Assembly: GCA_026225945.1 (NCBI GenBank)
Contig: JAMJFZ010004031.1
Coordinates: forward strand, 5,574,001 to 5,638,000
Source: Cricetomys ansorgei
Lineage: Eukaryota > Chordata > Mammalia > Rodentia > Nesomyidae
Direction: 5' to 3'
DNA: 64,000 nt
Shown: positions 41,401 through 53,400 of the stretch, one piece after another
How positions within the stretch are numbered: position 1 is the first letter of the stretch
Layout: each line of letters starts with the position of its first letter
Made by a program: the position numbers and the translations under genes
Notes under the pieces: generated by a model
The model's database searches: none
What the model was told of the DNA's origin: nothing
The model's input: the letters and a program-made list of their open reading frames with translations, nothing else

Positions 41401-44400
41401 CTTATGACGGAGGCAGCAAGATAACAGGTTATACCGTGGAAAAGAAAGATCTACCCGACGGCCGGTGGATGAAAGCCAGCTTCACCAATGTTGTGGAAAC
41501 TGAATTTTCAGTGACTGGGCTTGTAGAAGACCAGAGATACGAGTTTAGAGTAATTGCGAGAAACGCAGCTGGCAACTTCAGTGAGCCATCTGAAAGCAGT
41601 GGCGCCATCACTGCAAGGGATGAAATTGATGCACCAAATGCCTCACTGGACCCGAAATATAGAGATGTCATCATTGTGCATGCAGGAGAGACCTTTGTCC
41701 TTGAAGCTGATATCCGTGGCAAGCCTATACCTGATATTGTTTGGTCAAAAGATGGGAATGAACTTGAAGAAACAACAGCTAGGACGGAAATTAAATCTAC
41801 CATTCAGAAAACAACTCTCATCGTCAAAGACTGTGTCCGTACCGATGGAGGGCAATATACCTTGAAACTCAGCAACGTCGGTGGTACCAAGACCATACCC
41901 ATCACTGTAAAGGTACTGGATAAGCCAGGGCCTCCTGAAGGACCTCTGAAAGTTACTGGAGTTACAGCTGAAAAATGTTACCTGGCATGGAACCCACCTT
42001 TGCAAGATGGTGGTGCTAGTATTTCACATTACATCATTGAAAAGAGAGAAACAAGCAGACTGTCCTGGACCCAGGTTTCAACTGAGGTACAGGCCCTTAA
42101 CTACAAAGTCACTAAACTGCTTCCTGGAAACGAGTACATTTTCCGTGTCATGGCAGTGAATAAATACGGAATCGGAGAGCCCCTGGAATCTGAGCCCGTG
42201 ATAGCCTGCAATCCTTATAAGCTCCCAGGCCCACCTTCAATGCCTGAGGCTTCCGCAATCACCAAAGACTCTATGGTGCTAACATGGACACGTCCAGTGG
42301 ATGATGGAGGTGCTGAAATTGAGGGGTACATTCTTGAAAAACGAGATAAAGAAGGCATTAGATGGACCAAGTGCAACAAGAAAACATTAACAGACCTCCG
42401 GTTCAGGGTAACTGGCCTCACTGAAGGCCATTCCTACGAATTCAGAGTCGCCGCTGAGAATGCTGCTGGTGTCGGGGAACCCAGCGAGCCATCTGTTTTC
42501 TACCGTGCCTGTGATGCCCTGTATCCACCGGGTCCACCAAGTAACCCCAAAGTGACAGACACTTCTAGATCTTCTGTCTCCCTAGCATGGAATAAGCCAA
42601 TCTATGATGGTGGTGCACCTGTTAGAGGCTATGTGATTGAGCTCAAAGAAGCTGCTGCGGACGAATGGACTACCTGTACGCCACCGTCCGGACTGCAAGG
42701 GAAGCAGTTCACAGTGACCAAGCTCAAAGAGAACACGGAGTACAACTTCCGCATCTGCGCTTTCAACACCGAAGGTGTAGGCGAGCCTGCGACTATACCT
42801 GGCTCTGTTCTGGCTCAGGAAAGGATGGAACCGCCAGAAATAGAACTCGACGCCGATCTCAGAAAGGTGGTGACGCTGCGTGCAAGTGCCACTTTGCGCT
42901 TATTTGTCACCATCAAAGGCCGCCCAGAACCTGAAGTTAAGTGGGAGAAGGCCGAAGGCGTTCTCACAGAGAGGGCCCAGATCGAGGTGACCAGTTCCTA
43001 CACGATGCTGGTGATTGACAACGTGACGAGATTCGACAGTGGTCGATACAACCTCACCCTAGAGAACAACAGTGGCTCCAAAACGGCTTTTGTCAATGTC
43101 AGGGTTCTCGACTCACCGAGTGCACCTGTGAACCTGACTGTCCGAGAAGAAGTGAAGAAGGACTCGGTGACCCTGTCCTGGGAACCACCACTTATTGATG
43201 GCGGAGCAAAGATTACAAATTATATTGTTGAAAAACGGGAAACTACAAGAAAAGCTTATGCCACCGTGACAAACAACTGCACTAAGACTACTTTCAAAAT
43301 TGAAAATCTACAAGAAGGGTGTTCTTATTTCTTCCGAGTCCTGGCTTCCAATGAATATGGAATTGGCTTACCGGCTGAGACCACAGAACCTGTTAAAGTG
43401 TCTGAACCACCACTCCCACCCGGAAGGGTGACCCTCGTGGATGTGACCCGGAACACAGCTACAATTAAGTGGGAGAAACCAGAAAGCGATGGTGGCAGCA
43501 AGATCACCGGTTATGTCGTCGAAATGCAGACGAAAGGCAGTGAAAAATGGAGCACATGCACACAGGTGAAGACGCTGGAAGCAACCATATCGGGCCTAAC
43601 TGCCGGAGAGGAGTATGTCTTCAGGGTAGCTGCAGTTAACGAAAAGGGAAGAAGCGACCCGAGACAGCTCGGAGTGCCAGTCATCGCAAAAGACATCGAA
43701 ATAAAGCCTTCAGTTGAGCTCCCTTTCAATACTTTCCACGTTAAGGCTAAAGACCAACTCAAAATTGACATACCATTCAAAGGAAGACCTCAAGCTACTG
43801 TAGCCTGGCAAAAAGATGGTCAGGTTCTCAGAGAGACAACTAGAGTGAATGTATCTTCCTCAAAGACTGTAACAACGCTGTCTATCAAAGAAGCTTCAAG
43901 GGAAGATGTTGGAACTTACGAATTGTGTGTTTCAAATACTGCTGGATCCATAACAGTTCCTATCACTGTCATTGTCCTAGACAGGCCAGGACCTCCAGGA
44001 CCCATTCGCATTGATGAAGTGAGCTGCGACAATGTGTCCATTTCCTGGAACCCACCAGAATACGATGGTGGCTGCCAAATTAGCAACTACATCGTCGAAA
44101 AGAGGGAAACCACTTCTACAACATGGCAGGTAGTTTCACAAGCAGTGGCAAGAACATCCATTAAAATAGTCCGTTTGACAACAGGAAGTGAGTATCAGTT
44201 CCGCGTCTGCGCAGAGAATCGGTACGGAAAGAGTTCCTACAGCGAATCCTCAGCTGTTGTTGCTGAGTATCCATTCAGCCCCCCAGGGCCTCCTGGTACT
44301 CCTAAAGTCGTGCATGCCACAAAATCTACCATGGTTGTAACCTGGCAAGTACCCGTTAACGATGGAGGAAGCCAAGTAATTGGCTATCACCTTGAATACA

Positions 44401-47400
44401 AAGAAAGAAGCAGCATTCTCTGGTCAAAAGCAAACAAAGTCCTCATTGCAGATACTCAGATGAAGGTCTCTGGTCTCGATGAGGGGCTGATGTATGAGTA
44501 TCGTGTATATGCTGAGAATATTGCTGGGATCGGTAAATGCAGTAAAGCATGTGAACCAGTCCCTGCAAGAGATCCTTGTGACCCTCCTGGACAACCTGAA
44601 GTCACCAATATCACAAGAAAATCTGTGTCACTTAAGTGGTCTAAACCACGATATGATGGCGGCGCTAAGATCACTGGATACATTGTTGAACGGAGAGAAT
44701 TACCTGATGGCAGGTGGCTGAAGTGCAATTTCACTAACGTACAGGAAACATACTTTGAAGTAACTGAGCTAACTGAAGACCAGCGTTACGAGTTCCGGGT
44801 ATTTGCAAGAAATGCTGCCGACTCGGTTAGTGAACCATCGGAATCCACGGGACCTATTACAGTTAAAGATGACGTGGAGGCACCAAGAATTATGATGGAT
44901 GTCAAGTTCCGAGATGTCGTCGTCGTGAAAGCTGGAGAAGTCCTTAAGATAAACGCAGACATTGCGGGGCGACCTCTGCCAGTGATTTCCTGGTCTAAAG
45001 ACGGGGTAGAAATTGAAGAAAGGGCAAAAACAGAAATTGTCTCGACAGACTATAATACCACACTCACAGTTAAAGACTGTGTGAGACGAGACACTGGACA
45101 GTACGTACTCACACTGAAGAATGTTGCAGGAACTCGGACTATGGCAGTGAACTGTAAAGTCCTTGATAAGCCTGGTCCACCTGCAGGACCACTTGAAATA
45201 AGTGGCCTCACTGCCGAGAAGTGCTCTCTTTCCTGGGGACGTCCCCAAGAAGATGGTGGTGCAGATATCGACTATTACATTGTAGAAAAGCGTGAAACAA
45301 GCCGCCTCACATGGACGATATGTGAAGCAGAGTTGAGGACAACATCTTGTAAGGTGACCAAGCTACTCAAGGGCAATGAGTATATCTTTCGAGTAACCGG
45401 TGTTAATAAGTACGGCGTTGGCGAGCCCTTAGAGAGCGTGGCTGTGAAAGCACTAGATCCGTTCACCACCCCGAGTCCACCCACATCGTTGGAGATTACA
45501 TCTGTGACCAAAGATTCCATGACGCTTTGCTGGTCAAGACCTGAGACCGACGGAGGCAGTGACATCTCCGGATACATAATTGAAAGACGTGAGAAAAACA
45601 GCCTGCGGTGGGTGCGTGTGAATAAAAAACCGGTTTACGATCTGAGAGTGAAGTCAACAGGACTCCGGGAAGGATGTGAGTATGAGTATCGGGTGTTTGC
45701 GGAAAATGCTGCTGGCCTAAGTCTGCCAAGCGACACTTCTCCCTTAATTCGAGCAGAAGATCCAGTGTTCCTGCCATCTCCTCCATCCAAACCCAAAATT
45801 GTGGACTCAGGCAAGACAACCATCACCATCGGCTGGGTTAAGCCTTTGTTTGATGGCGGGGCTCCAATAACCGGATATACTGTGGAATACAAAATGTCTG
45901 AAGAAACTGACTGGAAAGCTGCCATTCAGAGCTTCCGAGGCACAGAATACACAATGAGTGGGCTGACAACAGGGGCTGAATACGTTTTCAGAGTGAGGTC
46001 TGTCAATAAGGTTGGAGCCAGCGATCCCAGTGAGAGCTCCGACCCCCAGGTGGCAAAAGAAAGAGAGGAAGAACCAGCATTTGATATCGACAGTGAAATG
46101 AGAAAGACTTTGATTGTCAAAGCGGGCTCCTCATTTACCATGACTGTTCCTTTCAGAGGAAGACCAGTACCCAACGTCTCCTGGAGTAAGCCTGACGCCG
46201 ACCTCCGCACTAGAGCATACATTGACTCCACAGATTCTCGTACATCACTCACTATTGAAAATGCCAACAGAAGCGATTCTGGAAAATACACGCTAACAAT
46301 TCAGAATGTTTTGAGTGCTGCTTCACTGACCTTTGTTGTGAAGGTTTTAGATTCCCCGGGTCCTCCAGCCAATATTACTGTGCGCGAAGTCACCAAGGAG
46401 ACTGCTACGCTGTCCTGGGACGTTCCTGAAAATGATGGCGGAGCACCGGTGAAGAATTACCACATAGAAAAACGGGAGGCCAGCAAGAAGGCATGGGTGT
46501 CTGTCACTAACAACTGCAACCGCCTCTCTTACAAAGTAACCAGCTTACAAGAAGGGGCTGTTTACTACTTCAGAGTCTCCGGAGAAAACGAGTTTGGTGT
46601 CGGCGTGCCAGCCGAGACGAAGGAAGGAGTCAAAATAACAGGTATATATTACACACAAAACATACCCATATTTTGCTAGAACAATGTGAATCCTTCTTCT
46701 AATTAGTCATATTTAATCTTAACGGCTTTCGGTTCAAACCCCTAAACTACTGATGTCATAGCACAAAATGAGTCTAAGAATTTACATAGCTAGGACGTCA
46801 ACGTAAGATTTGTTGGATTTAAGGGCAATCAAAGCTACACATACATGCAGTTTGCACACAATGTATGTGCAAAAACTATATTAAAATGCTTATCAGATTC
46901 CTCCTCTTGTCCCTCCATTTTATAGCCACATTGAATTTTGGGCAAATTTTGTCATTTTATCTGGTTATTTGAGACTTAATTTGAGTCCTGTAATAGTTGG
47001 TGACATAGCTTAGTGCAGCTTTGATTGGCTAAAAAGCCAAGGTTGTCACATAAACAGACTCAAGTCAAAGTAAACGCACGGCTTTGATTTAAAAGTTTTT
47101 TTTTGCTTTTGTGTTTTGTTTTTGTTGTTTTTTTGGCAATGTATGAAGGATGCATGCGGGGTGGAAAATGTTGTAATAATCGCTCCCTTTCTTTAAATCC
47201 TTCATTTTCTTAGAAAAACCAAGCCCACCAGAAAAGCTTGGAGTAACAAGTGTATCCAAAGACAGTGTCTCGCTGAGCTGGTTGAAGCCAGAACATGATG
47301 GTGGAAGCAGGATCATACACTATGTCGTCGAAGCACTAGAAAAGGGGCAGAAGAACTGGGTTAAGTGTGCGGTGGTAAAGACAACCCATCATGTTGTTTC

Positions 47401-50400
47401 TGGCCTGAGAGAGAATCATGAATACTTCTTCCGGGTCTTCGCAGAAAACCAAGCCGGTCTGAGTGACCCAAGAGAACTCCTGCTCCCTGTTCTCATAAAG
47501 GACCAGCTAGGTATGTCTAATTTTACAACAAGCAAATTTAAGGTAAGTTCATTTCTTAAGCATTTTTTTTCACCTTTTATTTTCCATACTTCTATTTCTC
47601 AGAACCACCTGAAATTGATATGAAGAATTTCCCAAGCCACACTGTGTATGTTAGAGCTGGTTCCAACCTTAAAGTTGACATCCCGATTTCCGGAAAGCCA
47701 CTACCCAAAGTGACCTTATCAAGAGACGGTGTGCCGCTGAAGGCAACCATGAGGTTTAATACTGAGATTACTGCTGAGAACCTGACCATCAACCTTAAAG
47801 AAAGTATTACGGCCGACGCTGGAAGATACGAGATCACCGCTGCCAACTCCAGTGGAACCACCAAAGCTTTCATTAACATCGTTGTGCTGGACAGGCCTGG
47901 TCCTCCTACTGGCCCTGTTGCCATTAGTGACATAACTGAAGAAAGTGTGACTCTCAAATGGGAGCCACCAAAGTATGACGGTGGGAGCCACGTCACCAAT
48001 TACATTGTACTGAAGAGAGAAACGAGCACTGCGGTGTGGTCTGAAGTGTCGGCAACAGTAGCAAGAACCATGATGAAAGTCATGAAGCTGACCACGGGAG
48101 AGGAATACCAATTCCGAATCAAGGCAGAAAATCGCTTTGGCATCAGCGACCACATAGATTCAGCTTGCGTGGTTGTCAAACTGCCATACAGTAAGTTGTC
48201 GACCTTATAATGCCCCCCGGTTGGTGTTTGCTATAGAAATGTGCTGAATGCCTGTATTAAACCTATGCTCTCTTTTGTAGCAACACCTGGACCACCATCC
48301 ACACCCTGGGTATCTAACGTTACTCGAGAAAGCATCACCGTGGGCTGGCATGAACCAGTGTCCAACGGAGGCAGTGCGGTCACAGGCTATCACTTGGAAA
48401 TGAAAGACAGAAATAGTATTTTGTGGCAAAAGGCCAACAAAATGATCATCCGCACAACTCACTTCAAAGTCACAACCATCAGTGCTGGACTTATTTATGA
48501 ATTCAGGGTGTATGCAGAGAATGCTGCTGGTATTGGAAAACCCAGCCATCCTTCTGAACCAGTATTGGCCATTGATGCTTGTGGTATGTATTTATTTGGC
48601 ACGAGAAGAGCAGTTTCTGATAACCTAAAAATGCAAATTTCATTACTTCAAAGCAAAATGAACCTGGTCTGAGTGCCACTGATCTGCTTTCTTATTATTG
48701 CAGAACCCCCAAGAAACGTTCGGATCACTGATATTTCAAAGAACTCTGTCAACCTTTCATGGCAACAACCAGCTTTTGATGGAGGAAGCAAGATTACAGG
48801 CTACATTGTTGAGAGACGTGACCTTCCAGATGGGAGATGGACCAAGGCCAGCTTCTCCAATGTCATTGAGACTCACTTCACTGTCTCTGGCTTGACCCAA
48901 AATTCCCAGTATGAATTCCGGGTCTTTGCTAGAAATGCAGTTGGTTCTATCAGTAACCCATCTGAGGTCGTTGGTCCCATCACATGCATTGACTCTTACG
49001 GTGAGCAGTCTCACTTGACTTTTTTAATGACCTTTACCATGTATTTTAAGTAGATTGTTGGAGGAACTACAAAGTAGCTAGAATACTTAGGAATGTTCTT
49101 TAACCATTCCACATCTTCCTGATTTCACCAAAAATGATAGAGTTTGATTATTAAGATATCTAAAGGTCTTTCAGACTTTTAGGATTTTTTTTGTTGTTGT
49201 CGTCTGAGTTGGTGTGTTCATTCCATTTTTACCAGACTCAATAACTGACTCACGGGTGCATCAGCACAGAATACTTCTCCTAAGGTTGTGAAAGACCATA
49301 CAGAGTTCTAAACAATGATAGAATTAGCAGTACCTATCACTGATTGGGCAATTTCCATGAGTGCCCTTCTTCCATGAATTCTCTCCCTTAGTTCAACAGC
49401 ACAGATTAATCCGCTTTACAAAAGTAAGCCTAAGGCTTAGAGTGTTTATGTAAAGTTCCCCAGGGTTAAACAACTCATCAGTGATAAGCAGGTATCTTTG
49501 GAGCCCTCTCTATACCATTGTCAGTTCAAAATAAGTTGGTGTAAAATAAGTGGCATTCAACTAATAATGGCTTGGAAATGAGAATTTCATGAGAGTCGAG
49601 TACCCTGTGATACTTCCTAATAGGTCTCCATTTTCAAAAAGCGAAGTAAGCCTCTTCTTGTCTGATCAGCAGTATCTACTCCCATCCTTGTGCTGGAAGT
49701 CCCAGGATTACCCTTTACTAGTCAGACTAGTTCTAAATCTCAACAGTTCTAAGAAGCCTGGCAGACCGTCTGCTCATTGGATATATAGCCCTGCGAGTAG
49801 AGAACTCAAGCTTCAAGAGTCTGACATGAACTGCTCACATTTGTATAGTGGTAAACTGGGAAAGGAAAAGAAAATGAATGGGAAGTCATCAGAAGCAATG
49901 GAAAGAGAGACTGGAGTAAAAGAAAATGTGTGGAGCCATTTCTTCAATAATGGTCTCATTCCTGATCCTGTTCTCATTACAGGAAATAAAGTGCCTACAA
50001 GAGGTTAAAATACATTTAGAAAGTACTAGCTTTCCCATGTAATTAGTGTAGTGTTCCCGAGGTTCAGAGTCTGTTTAGTCTGTCTTCCTCATCTGAGATA
50101 TAAAAGTGGCTTATAAAATTAAAAGTTTAAAGTGAGTAGGCTTAGACCTGCGGATAGTACACGCAACAAACATGTACACGTGTACACACAATTAGCAAAT
50201 GGACAACTACCTATTTTGAAGTTTCTGCAACACCATTTTTCATCCTTGCAAGAGTTCACATATTTCCTCGTCTGTTTTCTTGCAGGTGGGCCTGTGATTG
50301 ACCTGCCTCTAGAATATACAGAAGTTGTCAAATATAGAGCAGGTACCTCTGTGAAGCTCAGGGCTGGCATTTCTGGCAAACCTGAGCCTACAATTGAGTG

Positions 50401-53400
50401 GTACAAAGATGATAAAGAACTACAAACCAATGCATTGGTGTGTGTTGAAAATAGCACTGACCTGGCCTCTATCCTCATCAAAGATGCCAACCGCCTTAAT
50501 AGTGGAAGCTATGAACTAAAGCTAAGGAACGCCATGGGTTCAGCCTCGGCCACCATCAGAGTGCAGATCCTTGGTAGGTGCTGAACGTGGGCAATGTCAC
50601 ATTTTGTTTACCTAAAGTGTAGTAATTGAAAGTCACTCGGCTTTTGAAAGGCCCTAACATTGTTTTCTTTCTTTGGCAGACAAGCCAGGACCTCCAGGTG
50701 GACCAATTGAGTTTAAGACTGTCACTGCAGAAAAGATAACTCTGCTCTGGAGGCCTCCAGCTGATGATGGTGGTGCAAAGATCACTCACTACATCGTGGA
50801 AAAACGTGAGACAAGCCGAGTTGTGTGGTCTATGGTGGCTGAACATCTGGAAGAGTGCATCATTACAACTACCAAAATTATCAAAGGGAATGAGTACGTC
50901 TTCCGGGTCCGAGCCGTGAACAAATATGGAATTGGCGATCCACTGGAATCTGAACCAGTCGTAGCCAAGAATGCCTTTGGTGAGCTGTGGCCTCATTAGA
51001 AAACTAGAAGACATGAAAAACATATTCACAGATATAAGCTATTCTGATAGGTTATGGATGTTCTCTTAAAATGATTTTCTTTTGCATCTCATCCTGTCTC
51101 ATTACTATATTTCTGGAATGCACTGTCATTACTAAATCAATATTTTAGACAGAATTTTAAGATGAGAAAGAAGAACCTGTCGAACCTTTAAACTCATCTG
51201 TTCTTTCCTTCCTAAATAGTTACACCTGGGCCACCGAGCATACCAGAGGTGACAAAGATTACCAAGAATTCAATGACTGTTGTCTGGAACAGGCCAACTG
51301 TAGATGGTGGTAGTGAAATAAGTGGCTATTTCCTTGAAAAACGAGACAAGAAGAGTCTAGCATGGTTTAAAGTACTAAAGGAGACCATTCGCGACACCAG
51401 ACAGAAGGCGACAGGACTCGCAGAAAACAGTTACTATCAATACCGAGTCTGTGCTGTGAACGCCGCTGGGACGGGTCCGTTCTCCGAACCGTCTGACTTC
51501 TACAAAGCTGCTGATCCTGTTGGTAAGTACCCCCCCACACACAGCCTTATGTGTGTGCCTTATGTGTGACTGAATTGCAGAGTACTGGGTAATTACTGTA
51601 TCGTAAATGGCCGTTCCAGATCCTCCGGGCCCACCTGCTAAGATAAGAATTGCAGATTCAACTAAGTCATCCATCACTCTCGGCTGGAGTAAACCCGTCT
51701 ATGATGGGGGCAGCGATGTTACTGGATACGTTGTTGAGCTGAGACAAGGAGAGGAGGAGGAGTGGACTATTGTCTCTACCAGGGGAGAGGTCAGAACTAC
51801 AGAATATGTGGTGTCCAACCTGAAACCTGGAGTCAATTACTATTTCCGAGTATCAGCAGTAAACTGTGCTGGCCAAGGAGAACCCATAACAATGACTGAA
51901 CCGGTACAGGCTAAAGACATTCTCGGTATGTACAGCAGTGTGATGATATGTGGTCTTATTGAGTTCTAGACAAAGACTCATTTTTCTCTTAATAATCACT
52001 GTTAATGTTGTGTCTACAGAGGAACCAGAAATCGACCTCGATGTGGCTCTCAGAACATCTGTTATCGCTAAAGCTGGTGAAGATGTGCAAATATTGATTC
52101 CCTTTAAAGGCAGACCTCCACCTACTGTCACCTGGAGGAAAGATGAGAAGAATCTTGGCAGTGATGCCAGATACAGCATCCAAAACACGGATTCATCTTC
52201 TTTACTTGTTATTCCTCAAGTTACTCGTAACGACACAGGAAAATACATCCTGACAATAGAAAACGGAGTCGGCCAACCAAAGTCTTCAACTGTGAGTGTT
52301 AAAGTGCTCGATACACCAGCTGCCTGCCAGAAGCTACAGGTGAAACATGTTTCCCTAGGCACAGTCACGTTGCTATGGGATCCTCCTCTCATCGATGGGG
52401 GGTCTCCCATCATTAATTATGTCATCGAAAAGAGAGACGCCACAAAGAGAACATGGTCTATTGTGTCACACAAGTGTTCTGGGACATCCTTTAAGGTAAC
52501 AGATCTGTCAGAGAAAACTCCATTCTTCTTCAGAGTTCTTGCAGAAAATGAGATTGGAATCGGTGAGCCTTGCGAGACTACAGAACCCGTGAAGGCTGCG
52601 GAGGTACCAGCACCTATCCGTGATCTCTCAATGAAAGATTCCACAAAGACATCTGTTGTCCTGAGCTGGACCAAACCTGACTTTGATGGTGGGAGCATCA
52701 TCACGGACTATGTTGTAGAAAGGAAAGGCAAAGGTGAACAAGCATGGTCACACGCCGGCATCAGTAAGACATGCGAAATTGAGATTGGACAACTTAAAGA
52801 GCAATCAGTCTTGGAATTCCGAGTGTCTGCTAGAAACGAGAAAGGACAGAGTGACCCTGTCACTATTGGGCCACTTACAGTGAAAGAGCTTATAATTACA
52901 CCTGAAGTCGACTTGTCAGAAATCCCTGGGGCACAAATATCTGTCAGAATTGGACATAATGTGCACCTTGAGTTACCTTACAAAGGAAAACCCAAGCCAT
53001 CCATCAGTTGGCTGAAAGACGGTTTGCCACTGAAAGAAAGTGAATATGTTCGTTTCAGTAAAACAGAAAACAAAATTACCTTGAGTATTAAGAACGTGAA
53101 AAAGGAGAATGGAGGGAAATACACTGTCATTCTTGATAACGCAGTATGCAGAAACTCATTCCCCATTACAATCATCACCCTTGGCCCACCATCAAAGCCC
53201 AAAGGACCCATTCGATTTGATGAAATCAAGGCTGACAGTGCCATCATGTCATGGGACGTACCCGAAGATGACGGAGGAGGAGAAATTACTTGTTACAGCA
53301 TTGAGAAGAGGGAAGCTTCACAGACGAATTGGAAGATGGTGTGTTCAAGTGTTGCCAGAGCGACTTTCAAAGTTTCCAATCTGGTCAAAGATTCTGAATA

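Noticed and set aside
46642..46679. C-terminus of a protein where the giant exon frame runs into a stop
   Set aside because: The stop lies past a clear donor (ACAG|GTATAT), and the Fn3 chain resumes in phase at 47214.
49589..50008. Possible 139-codon gene in an intron
   Set aside because: No Ig/Fn3 features, no splice phase match, low-complexity composition; expected by chance.
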